Source: Mucilaginibacter psychrotolerans (GTDB lineage: Bacteria > Bacteroidota > Bacteroidia > Sphingobacteriales > Sphingobacteriaceae). Taken from it: DNA of 64,000 nucleotides. The notes under the pieces are model-generated. The model searched no databases. It was not told the origin of the DNA and saw only the letters and a list, made by a program, of their open reading frames with translations. Positions 1-8,021 of this stretch are shown here, one piece after another (positions within the stretch are counted from its first letter, which is position 1; each line of letters opens with the position of its first letter). Position numbers and translations under genes: made by a program. The stretch covers positions 62,001 through 126,000 of the forward strand of contig NZ_SOZE01000014.1 of NCBI RefSeq assembly GCF_004519315.1, read 5' to 3'.

Positions 1-178
1 ACACGGCTATCGATTCCTGAAGCGGATATTTAACCCTTGCCGAAAAAAACGCCGAATCATCTGTAAAGAATTTTACAGTGAGGAAGCAAAAGGCAATTAC
101 TGCCAGCACCAATCCGGCACGCCATAAAATGTTCAGTATAACCCGAATGGTTGTTAAAAGCCAGGATGTTGTTTTCAT
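1..178 (-). CDS. N-terminal fragment of a membrane protein, cut by the window edge
   Basis: An open frame on the minus strand starts at the ATG at 176-178 and runs off the left edge, giving 59 residues. It begins MKTTSWLL and has one strongly hydrophobic segment at about residues 18-36, followed by a polar stretch with FFTDDSAFF. This looks like the first membrane segment of a small multi-pass protein; the general look recalls DUF2975-type proteins, but too little is visible to assign a family. A good promoter (-7 TATGTTTG at 200-207) lies 21 bases ahead of the start, which supports a real gene. Confidence 0.6.
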   Translation of the reverse strand, partial: MKTTSWLLTTIRVILNILWRAGLVLAVIAFCFLTVKFFTDDSAFFSARVKYPLQESIAV

Positions 179-199
179 GTTTGTATTGGTTTAATGGCA

Positions 200-228
200 C
201 AAACATATAAACAATATACATAAAACAA
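200..228 (-). promoter_or_regulatory. Promoter for the truncated membrane protein
   Basis: Read on the minus strand, TATGTTTG at 200-207 is a perfect match to the Bacteroidota -7 consensus TAnnTTTG, with TTG at 226-228 eighteen bases upstream as the -33 element. The -33 element sits inside the terminator hairpin at 222-266. Confidence 0.55.
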
Positions 229-266
229 AGATTATTTTATGTAAAACATAAAATAATCTTTGTTTT
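222..266 (-). terminator. Perfect 20-bp AT-rich hairpin after the arginine deiminase gene
   Basis: Positions 222-241 and 247-266 are perfect inverted complements of 20 bases with a five-base loop. The hairpin starts three bases after the arcA stop codon at 269-271, and the stem ends in a run of T on the transcript. It is a likely intrinsic terminator for arcA. Confidence 0.7.
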
Positions 267-268
267 AA

Positions 269-1714
269 CTAAATCACTCTATCTCTTTGCAGCGGCATAC
301 TCATGCAGTGAAAACCACCGCGTGCGCGGGAAAGCTCGGCGGAAGGCATCAGGATCAGCGTATCGGTCATTTGTTGCGGGTCCAACTTGCCGTCTTCGAA
401 TTTCTGGAGCAACTCCTGCACTTTGATTATTGTAAAACCGCTTTGTTTAAAAGCCTCAACAGTTTTGTCGTTACGGTCGTAGCCTAAAACTACGCCTTCT
501 TTAAGAGCTAGCAGGTTGCAACTGTCGGTCCATTGCTCGCGGGCGTCATAGGGGAATACATCGTTCCCCGAGTAGATAAAGCGCGTTGGCTCCTCGCTAT
601 GCAAATCTTTCTGGCTGATGTTGTCCAACAGTGCCTCCAGCGTGGCAAATGTCTTTGGTTTTTTGCCCTTGCGAAACTGCACCAGCTCGGGTTTATCTTT
701 GTTCTTTTTGTCGGCAAACCAGCCAACCGCGTCGGCGTCTTCCTGCAATGTTTCGGTAATGGTAAGCGAGCGCAGCAACACCCAAACATTGCGTTTCACC
801 TGCGTGAAAACGGTATCGATATGCATATAATCGCGCTTGTGCGGTATTTTTACGATGGTGACTTTCTCTACCACGTCGTTGTCGAACAGTAGTTTAATTG
901 CTTCGTTGGCACCGCTAACGGATGTGCGCTCGCTCCAGCCGATAAGCAAGTGATTAGGGGCAACCATCATTACGTCGCCTCCTTCGAGGGTGGTTTTGCT
1001 TTCTTGCTCCTCGCCTGGGCGAAGGAAGTGCTGCACGGTATCGGGTATCTCCAAAATGTTGTTGTGGTAACCTTCGAACAAAGGGTGGTTGAAGAATATA
1101 TAGCGCGCCAACAGGGTTTCGCGGGCGCGGGCCTTTTTAGCAGGTTTGTTCAGCAACATGTGCTTATTGATGGCGATACCGATATCCCGTGTAAATATCA
1201 TATTGGGGATAGGGGCAAAGATCATCTGTTCATCCGTCAACGAACCTGAGATAAATATCTTGGCCAGTTCAACTGGTTCAATATCTATTAGTTGAAGTTG
1301 CAGGCGGTATGTTACGCCTTCAATGGCGCAAACTGCTGCCACGAGTTTTTTACGGATATCTTTTTGCTCGAGGATATCGCTGAGCAAGGTTTGTATCTCC
1401 ACTACTTTGCCAGAGTTATGGAAACCGGCGTTGTCGGGTTTGAAGAAGTTGCGTTTGTTTTCGGGGTTATCTATTTCGCTAAGTTTGCCTTTGATTTTAT
1501 CCGGATCCAGAAAGTACATCAGCAGTTTGATATAGTAATCGTATTCGCCGCCGCGCATGGTATCCAGGTGCACAATGTCTTCAAAAAGCCAGTCCTGTGC
1601 TTTAGAGGGTACCACTTTGCCCAGGCCGCTATCGGGGCTATGGACCAATAAAACGCGGAGGTTGCCAATTTCGGAAGTTACATCGAGCTTGAAATTATCG
1701 GTATTTAATGTCAT
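269..1714 (-). CDS. arcA: Arginine deiminase
   Basis: The enzyme hydrolyses L-arginine to citrulline and ammonia in the cytoplasm. The 481-residue protein carries the guanidino-modifying signature: FTRDIG, EGGDVM with the substrate-binding acidic residues, the catalytic HIDTVFT segment, and the C-terminal FHCMSMPL with the nucleophilic Cys about 12 residues from the end. The length is longer than the ~410 residues of classical ArcA, which is common in Bacteroidota homologues. The frame stays open upstream to 1777, but the start is placed at MTLNTDNF (1712-1714), because the upstream extension runs through a repeat. No arcB or arcC is nearby, so it is not a classical ADI operon. It is divergent from argS, so both genes concern arginine. 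Confidence 0.85.
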   Translation of the reverse strand: MTLNTDNFKLDVTSEIGNLRVLLVHSPDSGLGKVVPSKAQDWLFEDIVHLDTMRGGEYDYYIKLLMYFLDPDKIKGKLSEIDNPENKRNFFKPDNAGFHNSGKVVEIQTLLSDILEQKDIRKKLVAAVCAIEGVTYRLQLQLIDIEPVELAKIFISGSLTDEQMIFAPIPNMIFTRDIGIAINKHMLLNKPAKKARARETLLARYIFFNHPLFEGYHNNILEIPDTVQHFLRPGEEQESKTTLEGGDVMMVAPNHLLIGWSERTSVSGANEAIKLLFDNDVVEKVTIVKIPHKRDYMHIDTVFTQVKRNVWVLLRSLTITETLQEDADAVGWFADKKNKDKPELVQFRKGKKPKTFATLEALLDNISQKDLHSEEPTRFIYSGNDVFPYDAREQWTDSCNLLALKEGVVLGYDRNDKTVEAFKQSGFTIIKVQELLQKFEDGKLDPQQMTDTLILMPSAELSRARGGFHCMSMPLQRDRVI

Positions 1715-1752
1715 AGAAAGTTGTAAGAATAGCAAAGCTATAGAATTTAAGT

Positions 1753-1839
1753 CGATAGTCCATAGACCATGGTGCATAGCCGTATTTCATTAACAGACCA
1801 GAAAATACTATGGGCTATGGACTATCGTCTATGGACTAT
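1753..1839. repeat. Iterated-word inverted repeat (word CTATGGACTAT)
   Basis: The gap between arcA and argS holds a perfect 13-base inverted pair (1753-1765 and 1815-1827) built on CTATGGACTATCG, followed by a second direct copy CTATGGACTAT at 1829-1839. The same word recurs in inverted form at 50742-50817. Confidence 0.75.
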
Positions 1840-1845
1840 AATTGC

Positions 1846-1853
1846 TAATTTTG
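1846..1853 (+). promoter_or_regulatory. argS -7 element, only 4 bases from the ATG
   Basis: TAATTTTG matches TAnnTTTG exactly and ends four bases before the argS ATG. If used, transcription would begin at or next to the start codon, giving a leaderless or near-leaderless mRNA. No clear -33 TTG is visible at the usual spacing. Confidence 0.5.
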
Positions 1854-1857
1854 CCCG

Positions 1858-3627
1858 ATGGATTTTATTATCGAGGCCGTTGTTAAGGCCATAAAAGAAT
1901 TATACCAAACCGATATCGCTGCCAAGGATATCAATTTACAGGAAACACGTAAAGAATTCGAAGGCCAGGTAACGCTGGTTACCTTCCCATATACCAAACT
2001 TTCGCGCAAAGGTCCAGAGCAAACCGGTACCGAAATTGGCGAATACCTGCAAAATAACGTTCCCGAAATTTCTGCGTTCAACGTGATCAAAGGCTTTTTA
2101 AATATATCCTTTGCCGATAGCTTTTGGCTGGGCAAGCTGCATGATGAAATATTGGCTGATGATTTTGCCGTAGGTAAACCCAATGGCAAAAAAGTGATGG
2201 TGGAATATTCCTCGCCTAATACCAATAAGCCTTTGCATTTGGGGCATATCCGTAATAACCTGTTAGGCTTCTCGGTCGCGCAGATTTTGGCTGCCGCAGG
2301 TTACGAGGTAATCAAAACCAACCTGGTGAACGACAGGGGTATCCACATCTGTAAAAGTATGCTGGCCTGGCGCGAATTCGGCGAGGGCGAAACGCCAGAA
2401 AGCTCGGGCCTTAAAGGTGACCACCTGGCCGGTAAATATTACGTTTGGTTCGATAAGGCCTACAAGCAACAGATACTGGAACTGGTAGAAGAGGGACAAA
2501 CTGAAGAAGAGGCCAAAAAGAACGCTCCGCTGATAAAAGAAGCCCAACTGATGCTCCAAAAATGGGAAGCAGGGGATGAGGACACCATCAACCTGTGGAA
2601 AACCATGAACGGATGGGTGTACGCAGGCTTTGCCGAAACCTACAAAACTCTGGGCGTTGAGTTTGATAAGTACTACTACGAAAGCAATACCTATCTATTA
2701 GGAAAGGATATCATCGAGGAAGGGCTGGAAAAGGGCGTTTTCTTCAGGAAAGATGATGGTTCTGTTTGGATTGACCTTACCGCAGATGGCCTCGACCAGA
2801 AACTGGTGCTACGCGCCGATGGAACTTCGGTGTATATCACCCAGGATTTGGGTACTGCTCAATTGAAATATGGTGATTATAAAATGGACGAATCCATCTA
2901 CGTGGTGGGTAATGAGCAGGACTATCACTTTAAGGTGCTGTTCCTCATCCTGCAAAAGCTGGGCAAAGAGTGGGCTAGGGGACTATACCACTTAAGCTAC
3001 GGGATGGTAGATTTGCCATCGGGTAAGATGAAATCGCGCGAGGGTACGGTGGTAGATGCCGACGACCTGATGGCCGATATGTTCAATACCGCCGCCGAAA
3101 CCACCGAAGCCATGGGCAAGGTTGATGGCTTTAGCGAGGAGGATAAAAATAAGCTGTACCGCACCATTGGTATGGGTGCGCTCAAATACTTCCTGCTGAA
3201 GGTGGATCCGAAGAAACGCCTGCTGTTTGATCCGAAAGAGTCGATAGATTTTCAAGGTCACACAGGGCCTTATATACAATTCACGCATGCGAGAATTAAA
3301 TCGGTTTTGAAAAAAGCGGGGTATAATCCAACAGAAAGCAAAAGCGAAACCACCGAATTGGATGAGCTGGAACGTGAGTTGATTGTAACATTAAATAAAT
3401 ACCCACAAACGATTAGCGACGCCGCCGCCAGCTTTAGTCCGGCAATTATAGCCAACTACATTTACGATCTCGCAAAAATTTATACTCGGTTCTATCACGA
3501 AAAGCCCATTATGCTTGCGGAGGAAGAAAACCAGAAACAATTCCGCCTGCAACTATCTGCTGCATCAGCAAAGGTCATCAGCAAAGGCATGAACCTGTTG
3601 GGTATTGATGTGCCGGAAAGGATGTAG
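1858..3627 (+). CDS. argS: Arginyl-tRNA synthetase
   Basis: This class I aminoacyl-tRNA synthetase charges tRNA-Arg using ATP. The 589-residue length is usual for the family. The N-terminal additional domain covers about residues 1-105. The HIGH motif is HLGH at 127-130 within SSPNTNKPLHLGH. The KMSKS-like loop is GKMKSREGTVVDADDL, and the DALR anticodon-binding domain forms the last ~120 residues, including GHTGPYIQF. The start at 1858 gives a complete Add domain and follows the TAATTTTG promoter element closely. A convergent repeat-rich hairpin region follows the stop codon. Confidence 0.97.
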   Translation: MDFIIEAVVKAIKELYQTDIAAKDINLQETRKEFEGQVTLVTFPYTKLSRKGPEQTGTEIGEYLQNNVPEISAFNVIKGFLNISFADSFWLGKLHDEILADDFAVGKPNGKKVMVEYSSPNTNKPLHLGHIRNNLLGFSVAQILAAAGYEVIKTNLVNDRGIHICKSMLAWREFGEGETPESSGLKGDHLAGKYYVWFDKAYKQQILELVEEGQTEEEAKKNAPLIKEAQLMLQKWEAGDEDTINLWKTMNGWVYAGFAETYKTLGVEFDKYYYESNTYLLGKDIIEEGLEKGVFFRKDDGSVWIDLTADGLDQKLVLRADGTSVYITQDLGTAQLKYGDYKMDESIYVVGNEQDYHFKVLFLILQKLGKEWARGLYHLSYGMVDLPSGKMKSREGTVVDADDLMADMFNTAAETTEAMGKVDGFSEEDKNKLYRTIGMGALKYFLLKVDPKKRLLFDPKESIDFQGHTGPYIQFTHARIKSVLKKAGYNPTESKSETTELDELERELIVTLNKYPQTISDAAASFSPAIIANYIYDLAKIYTRFYHEKPIMLAEEENQKQFRLQLSAASAKVISKGMNLLGIDVPERM

Positions 3628-3631
3628 TTTT

Positions 3632-3749
3632 CAGTTTGCGGTTAACAGTGGGCAGTTTGCAGTTTTTTTACTTCCGACTACAAATTGCCCACTGCAAACT
3701 AATGAAATTATGCACTGCTGCTAACTGCGAACCGCCTACTGCAAACTGA
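3632..3749. repeat. Iterated-word inverted repeat (word CAGTTTGC), convergent gap
   Basis: Between the convergent stops of argS and the lipoprotein gene, CAGTTTGC-type words on one strand (3632-3663) face their complements (3686-3700 and 3712-3749); AGTGGGCA and TGCCCACT are one exact pair. The region may serve as a two-way terminator. Confidence 0.7.
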
Positions 3750-3750
3750 A

Positions 3751-4044
3751 TTACCGCCAGTATCCCCTTTTCCAAACGTATCCGCGGTTGGTATGTATCC
3801 AGGCGCCTTCTACGTAAACACGCCTGGCACGCGGGCGGGCGTAATAGCCATTGCGGTAAACGTAGCGATTTCCTCGCCAAACCCATTCGCCGGGTACCCA
3901 ATAAGCATTGGCATAAGGTGCTACCGGCCTGACATAAACCGGCTCTGAGGGTCGTTCAGCAATATAAGCCTCACTGGCGCATGATGAAAGGAACACCGAG
4001 CCTGCTAAAGCGCACATGATTCCCAATTTTGATATTGTTTTCAT
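3751..4044 (-). CDS. Small YXWGXW-type repeat lipoprotein
   Basis: This 97-residue protein has a lipoprotein signal with lipobox LSSC (Cys22), so it is probably anchored in an outer membrane leaflet. The mature part is rich in Tyr, Trp and Arg with repeating units such as YWVPGEWVWRGNRYVYRNGYY and EGAWIHTNRGYVWKRGYW. This is the pattern of the YXWGXW repeat family found in many Gram-negative bacteria. Its function is unknown; the repeats suggest a small beta structure. It is transcribed alone, between two repeat-containing gaps. Confidence 0.8.
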   Translation of the reverse strand: MKTISKLGIMCALAGSVFLSSCASEAYIAERPSEPVYVRPVAPYANAYWVPGEWVWRGNRYVYRNGYYARPRARRVYVEGAWIHTNRGYVWKRGYWR

Positions 4045-4101
4045 CTGTAGTATTTTTTAAAGTAATATAGACAGATGAGCAAGCCAAAAGTTTAACAGGG
4101 A

Positions 4102-4160
4102 TGCAAGACAGCAAGAAGCAAGAGCCAAGAGATTATCTTGCTTCTTAGGTCTCGCCTTCT
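4102..4160. repeat. Iterated-word inverted repeat (word AAGAAGCAAGA)
   Basis: AGAAGCAAGA at 4114-4123 and its exact complement TCTTGCTTCT at 4136-4145 lie within a run of CAAGA-like words on both sides. The word is related to the one at 62787-62869. Confidence 0.65.
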
Positions 4161-4165
4161 TGTTT

Positions 4166-5056
4166 CTAATTCCAGAATTTCTTCGCCACTACCAAATCCT
4201 TACTCCCCGCCGCGTACTGATAAAACCCTGCGCCCGATTTTACGCCGAGTTGCCCGGCCATTACCATATTGACCAACAACGGACAGGGCGCATATTTAGG
4301 GTTGCCGAAACCCTTGTGCAACACATTGAGTATGGCCAGGCAAACATCGAGCCCTATAAAATCGGCCAGTTGTAGGGGGCCCATTAGGTGGGCCATGCCC
4401 AGCTTCATTACGGCATCAATTTCGGCAACGCCCGCCACGCATTCATACAGGGTGTAAATAGCTTCGTTGATCATCGGCATCAAAATACGGTTAGCCACAA
4501 AGCCGGGGTAATCGTTCACTTCCACCGGCGATTTGCCCAAGCGGGTGGATAGCTCCATAATGCTGTTGGTCACCTCATCGGTAGTGGAGTAGCCGCGTAT
4601 TACCTCTACCAATTTCATCACGGGCACAGGGTTCATAAAGTGCATGCCTATTACCCTATCGGGCCGGTTGGTGGTGGCGGCTATTTCTGTGATAGAGATA
4701 GAAGAAGTATTGGATGCCAGTATCGCTTCGGGCTTGCACAGGTCGCTAAGCTCTTTAAAAAGCTTTAGTTTAATTTCCCGGTTTTCGGTGGCGGCCTCTA
4801 CTACTAAATCAGCATCGGAAGCACCCGCGTAAGCATCGGTATATATTTTTATATTGGCCAAGGTGGCCGCTTTGGCAGCCTCATCTATAGTGCCCTTTTT
4901 TAACTGCCTATCCAGGTTGGCAGCAATGGTTTGCAGGGCCTTTTGCAAGGCTTCGTTGCTGATATCCACCAGCGACACGTTGAAGCCATTTTGCGCAAAG
5001 GTGTGGGCAATACCGTTACCCATAGTGCCCGAGCCTATTACAGTAATATTTTTCAT
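4166..5056 (-). CDS. hbd: 3-hydroxybutyryl-CoA dehydrogenase
   Basis: This NAD-dependent enzyme oxidises (S)-3-hydroxyacyl-CoA in short-chain fatty acid or butanoate metabolism. The 296-residue length fits the single-function family. It begins with the Rossmann motif GSGTMGNGIAHTFA (residues 8-21) and continues with the EAATENREIK and SNTSSISITEIA segments and the catalytic HFMNPVPVMKLVEV region holding the active-site His. The C-terminal helical dimerisation domain has GYPGF-like DYPGFVANR and GVGEID-like VAEIDAVMKLG. No other beta-oxidation gene is adjacent; it is transcribed singly and divergently from the exported protein at 5184. Confidence 0.93.
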   Translation of the reverse strand: MKNITVIGSGTMGNGIAHTFAQNGFNVSLVDISNEALQKALQTIAANLDRQLKKGTIDEAAKAATLANIKIYTDAYAGASDADLVVEAATENREIKLKLFKELSDLCKPEAILASNTSSISITEIAATTNRPDRVIGMHFMNPVPVMKLVEVIRGYSTTDEVTNSIMELSTRLGKSPVEVNDYPGFVANRILMPMINEAIYTLYECVAGVAEIDAVMKLGMAHLMGPLQLADFIGLDVCLAILNVLHKGFGNPKYAPCPLLVNMVMAGQLGVKSGAGFYQYAAGSKDLVVAKKFWN

Positions 5057-5183
5057 GTCAGGTATGCATTGTTGTTGCGGGGGCTATATTAGCAATAATT
5101 CAATTTGATTGAGCGTTAATTATTGTATAATTTAACAGCTTCGCAATCAAAACCCTGGTATCTAACTCTTTCTTCAAAAACCT

Positions 5184-5852
5184 ATGAAAACGCTGAGAAT
5201 CCTGGCTGCCTATTTTTGCCTGATGGCTTCGGTCTTGCCCCTAAAAGCGCAGTTTAAGCTCTACACCGATTCCAAGCCGGTAATGTTGATAGACTACACC
5301 AATATGGAAGGTACGCCCTATCTTTATGAAGATTGGCAAACCGGCAATGTAACGCTAACCAACGGCGTGAGCAATAAAGAACCCATGCTGCTTAAGCTTA
5401 ATTTAGTGAACGATGTGATATCGTTCAAAGATAACGCTACCGGTCAGGAACTGGAGTTTGTAGTGCCGGTGCAGGAGTTTTCGCTTAATTTAGTGGCCGG
5501 CGCAACGCGGCATTTTAAAAGCGGCTTTAAAAATATCGATGGTATAGCACCCACGGCATTCCTGGAAGTATTGAGCGATGGTAAAGCGCAATTGCTTAAA
5601 AGGAATAACAAAATCATCTTCGAACAACAACCCATAGGCTCGGCAACGAAAGAACGTACCTTTATCGAGAAAACAAAGTACTATCTCGTTATCGATGGAA
5701 AAGCAACGGTTGTAAAAGCTGATAGAAAATCGCTACTGGCTGCACTTGCCGATAAGCAATCTGCTTTGGATACTTACCTCAATGTTAACAAGATAAATTT
5801 TAAAAGCGATACCCAACTGGGCAAACTGGTAGATTATTACAACACCCTATAA
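5184..5852 (+). CDS. Exported protein of unknown function
   Basis: This 222-residue protein has a signal peptide (MKTLRILAAYFCLMASVLPLKAQ, cleaved after LKAQ). The mature part is beta-rich, with many alternating polar and hydrophobic stretches and a lysine-rich C-terminal third. No known domain was recognised. It ends 19 bases before a Crp/Fnr-type regulator on the same strand, so the two are probably cotranscribed. A periplasmic or outer-membrane location is inferred. Confidence 0.75.
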   Translation: MKTLRILAAYFCLMASVLPLKAQFKLYTDSKPVMLIDYTNMEGTPYLYEDWQTGNVTLTNGVSNKEPMLLKLNLVNDVISFKDNATGQELEFVVPVQEFSLNLVAGATRHFKSGFKNIDGIAPTAFLEVLSDGKAQLLKRNNKIIFEQQPIGSATKERTFIEKTKYYLVIDGKATVVKADRKSLLAALADKQSALDTYLNVNKINFKSDTQLGKLVDYYNTL

Positions 5853-5871
5853 GTAATCGGTACACAATAAG

Positions 5872-6465
5872 ATGCTCAATGCCGAAGAAATAAGCTTTTA
5901 TCTTTCTGTATTCAAAGGGCTCAACCCCATGGATATCTATGATATATTCAAGCTGGCGCATACCCGTAAGCTGGCCGCCGGCGATATCTATATTGCTGAG
6001 GGAGCTACCCATCAAAAACTCGCTTACATACGCAAGGGACTGATCCGTGCTTATTATCTGAAAGAAAACGGCGACGAATTTACGTTGTTGTTGCAGTGGG
6101 AGGGCAAGTTCATTGCATCGCACGATGCCATCATACATCAGCGCCCTTCGCGCTTTATTTACCAGGCGCTGGAGGATACCGTACTGATGGAGGTAGACTA
6201 TGAAAAAGCATTACCTGTATTAAACAACAACCCTAGGCTATCCTCAACCCAGGCATCTTTCTTACGGGGCATGTTGGCCGAGTCTATGGCCCGGGTAGAA
6301 TCGTTCATCCTGTTATCGCCCGAGGAACGGTACCTGCAACTTATACGAGAGAAAGCCGATATCGTAAACCGCGTGCCCGATAAATACCTGGCCACTTTGT
6401 TAGGCATCACCCCGGTATCTCTGAGCCGTATCCGCAAACGTATTTCCACGCAGGGGAAACGGTAA
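5872..6465 (+). CDS. Crp/Fnr-family transcriptional regulator
   Basis: This 197-residue regulator has an N-terminal cyclic-nucleotide-binding-like beta-barrel (about residues 10-115; LAAGDIYIAEGATHQKLAYIRKGLIRAYY is the usual jelly-roll opening). A C-terminal winged helix has the recognition helix in TLLGITPVSLSRIRKRI. The phosphate-binding cassette for cAMP is not evident, and no Cys cluster for an iron-sulfur centre is present, so the ligand cannot be named. Such proteins in Bacteroidota usually act as one-gene sensors. It follows the exported protein at a 19-base gap. Confidence 0.88.
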   Translation: MLNAEEISFYLSVFKGLNPMDIYDIFKLAHTRKLAAGDIYIAEGATHQKLAYIRKGLIRAYYLKENGDEFTLLLQWEGKFIASHDAIIHQRPSRFIYQALEDTVLMEVDYEKALPVLNNNPRLSSTQASFLRGMLAESMARVESFILLSPEERYLQLIREKADIVNRVPDKYLATLLGITPVSLSRIRKRISTQGKR

Positions 6466-6502
6466 TTATCTTTTGTTAATTTTTCGACAGGGCGTGCTGC
6501 GC

Positions 6503-6510
6503 TAACTTTG
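6503..6510 (+). promoter_or_regulatory. -7 promoter element for the desaturase-like gene
   Basis: TAACTTTG is a perfect TAnnTTTG match, 19 bases before the ATG at 6530. No -33 TTG occurs at the usual spacing. Confidence 0.45.
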
Positions 6511-6529
6511 GTTTATAAATACAAGTCCT

Positions 6530-7348
6530 ATGGAAAAGATATTGCATTCCTTGTTTACCCTCTTCAGCATAACGGCCATCCGTTATTTCGTATTGGCAGG
6601 CATACCCTTCCTGGTATTTTATAAACTGATTGCCAAATGGTACGCTAAAGGTAAAATACAAACCCGTACGGCAAGCACCGCCGATTTTAAGCGCGAAATA
6701 TTGCACTCTGTACAAACCTCGGCTGTTTTTGCGGTTATAGCCCAACTTATATTATTTACACCGCTGCGTAAATACACGCAGCTTTACGATTCCTTTACCG
6801 ATTTTCCGCTGTGGTACCTCCCCGTTAGCCTGGTGTTGAGCCTGGTGATACACGATACCTACTTTTACTGGATGCATCGCCTGCTACACCATAAAAGGCT
6901 GTTCAAGTATGCCCATGTAAAGCATCATCAAAGCACAAACCCTTCACCTTGGGCATCGTACTCATTTCATTTTATAGAAGCATGGACGGAGGGTGCAGCG
7001 CTTCTCGTCATCGTGCTGGTTATGCCCATCCATCCGGTAGTCATCGTATGGTTTACGATAGTCGGTTTCGTAATCAACGTTTACGGGCATTTAGGGTACG
7101 AGGTAGCTCCTAAATGGTTGCGGGGTTCGTTCCTGTTCCAAATCGTCAATACATCTGTGCATCACAATATACACCATAGTAAATTTAAAGGCAATTACGG
7201 CCTGTACTTTAGGGTATGGGACAGAATGATGGGCACCGAGCACCCTGATTATGTAAAGGAATACGATCGCCTTCAAGCCAGCCGCTTCGGAAAGAAACAG
7301 CCTGGCAAGCAAGAAAATGTCGAACAACCAATGCTGAATTTCGAATAA
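6530..7348 (+). CDS. Sterol desaturase / fatty acid hydroxylase family membrane enzyme
   Basis: This 272-residue integral membrane di-iron oxygenase has several hydrophobic segments in its first ~180 residues. The three histidine clusters of the family are present: HDTYFYWMHRLLHH, HVKHHQST, and near the C-terminus HHNIHHSK. These bind two iron ions and use O2 to hydroxylate or desaturate a lipid. The substrate cannot be read from sequence; in Bacteroidota candidates include carotenoids, sphingolipids and fatty acids. The last codons run into an iterated-word repeat (7334-7399). Confidence 0.88.
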   Translation: MEKILHSLFTLFSITAIRYFVLAGIPFLVFYKLIAKWYAKGKIQTRTASTADFKREILHSVQTSAVFAVIAQLILFTPLRKYTQLYDSFTDFPLWYLPVSLVLSLVIHDTYFYWMHRLLHHKRLFKYAHVKHHQSTNPSPWASYSFHFIEAWTEGAALLVIVLVMPIHPVVIVWFTIVGFVINVYGHLGYEVAPKWLRGSFLFQIVNTSVHHNIHHSKFKGNYGLYFRVWDRMMGTEHPDYVKEYDRLQASRFGKKQPGKQENVEQPMLNFE

Positions 7349-7399
7349 TGAAGGCAGAAACTTCATCATTCGAAATTCGGAGTTCATCATTCGATATTC
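7334..7399. repeat. Iterated-word inverted repeat overlapping the 3' end of the desaturase gene
   Basis: Positions 7336-7352 and 7362-7378 are inverted complements with one mismatch in 17, built on TTCATCATTCGAAATTC. A further direct copy lies at 7383-7399. It sits in the convergent gap before bioD and supplies the last few codons of the upstream gene. Confidence 0.7.
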
Positions 7400-7406
7400 T
7401 TCTTTC

Positions 7407-8021
7407 TCAAAAATTAAGGTATCCAACAGCCTTAGCAACGCTTAACGGGTTTATCTCGGGCAAAACTGGTATCTTACCTAAAAGTGGCACGCCCGTATAG
7501 GCGAGTATATATTCCTCTGACGAGGCATCGGTTTCGCCATTGAAAATAATGCCTTTGATAGCTATTCCCCGCTGTTTCAACATAGCTACAGATAACAGCG
7601 TATGATTGATGCTGCCCAGATAATTCTGCGATACCAATATGGCTTCGGCATCAAGCTGTGCAATCAGGTCCACAATCAAATACTCGTTGTTCAAAGGCAC
7701 CATTAGCCCGCCTGCACCTTCAATAACCAACAGATTATCGGTAGCGGGCGCGATTATGCTTTTAAAATCGATAGTAATGCCATCCAGCTTTGCCGATTTA
7801 TGGGGCGAATAAGGCTGCGTAAGCCGGTAAGCCTCGGGGTGGAAAACAGTTTGATTATTCGATACCAAGCTATGCACCAGCATGGTATCGGTACTGTGCA
7901 AATCGCCGGACTGGATGGGTTTCCAGTAATCGGCTTTTAGTTTTGCTACCACAATGGCCGCCACCAGCGTTTTGCCAATGCCAGTGCCAATGCCGGTAAT
8001 GAATAGAGGTTTATCGGGCAT
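7407..8021 (-). CDS. bioD: Dethiobiotin synthetase
   Basis: The enzyme closes the ureido ring of biotin from 7,8-diaminopelargonate, CO2 and ATP. The 204-residue protein has the P-loop as GIGTGIGKTLVAA (residues 10-22), the WKPIQSGD segment that binds substrate, and the EGAGGLMVPL motif. It overlaps the end of bioF by 11 bases, so translation is coupled in a bioF-bioD operon. The other biotin genes (bioA, bioB, bioC) are not in the window. Confidence 0.95.
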   Translation of the reverse strand: MPDKPLFITGIGTGIGKTLVAAIVVAKLKADYWKPIQSGDLHSTDTMLVHSLVSNNQTVFHPEAYRLTQPYSPHKSAKLDGITIDFKSIIAPATDNLLVIEGAGGLMVPLNNEYLIVDLIAQLDAEAILVSQNYLGSINHTLLSVAMLKQRGIAIKGIIFNGETDASSEEYILAYTGVPLLGKIPVLPEINPLSVAKAVGYLNF

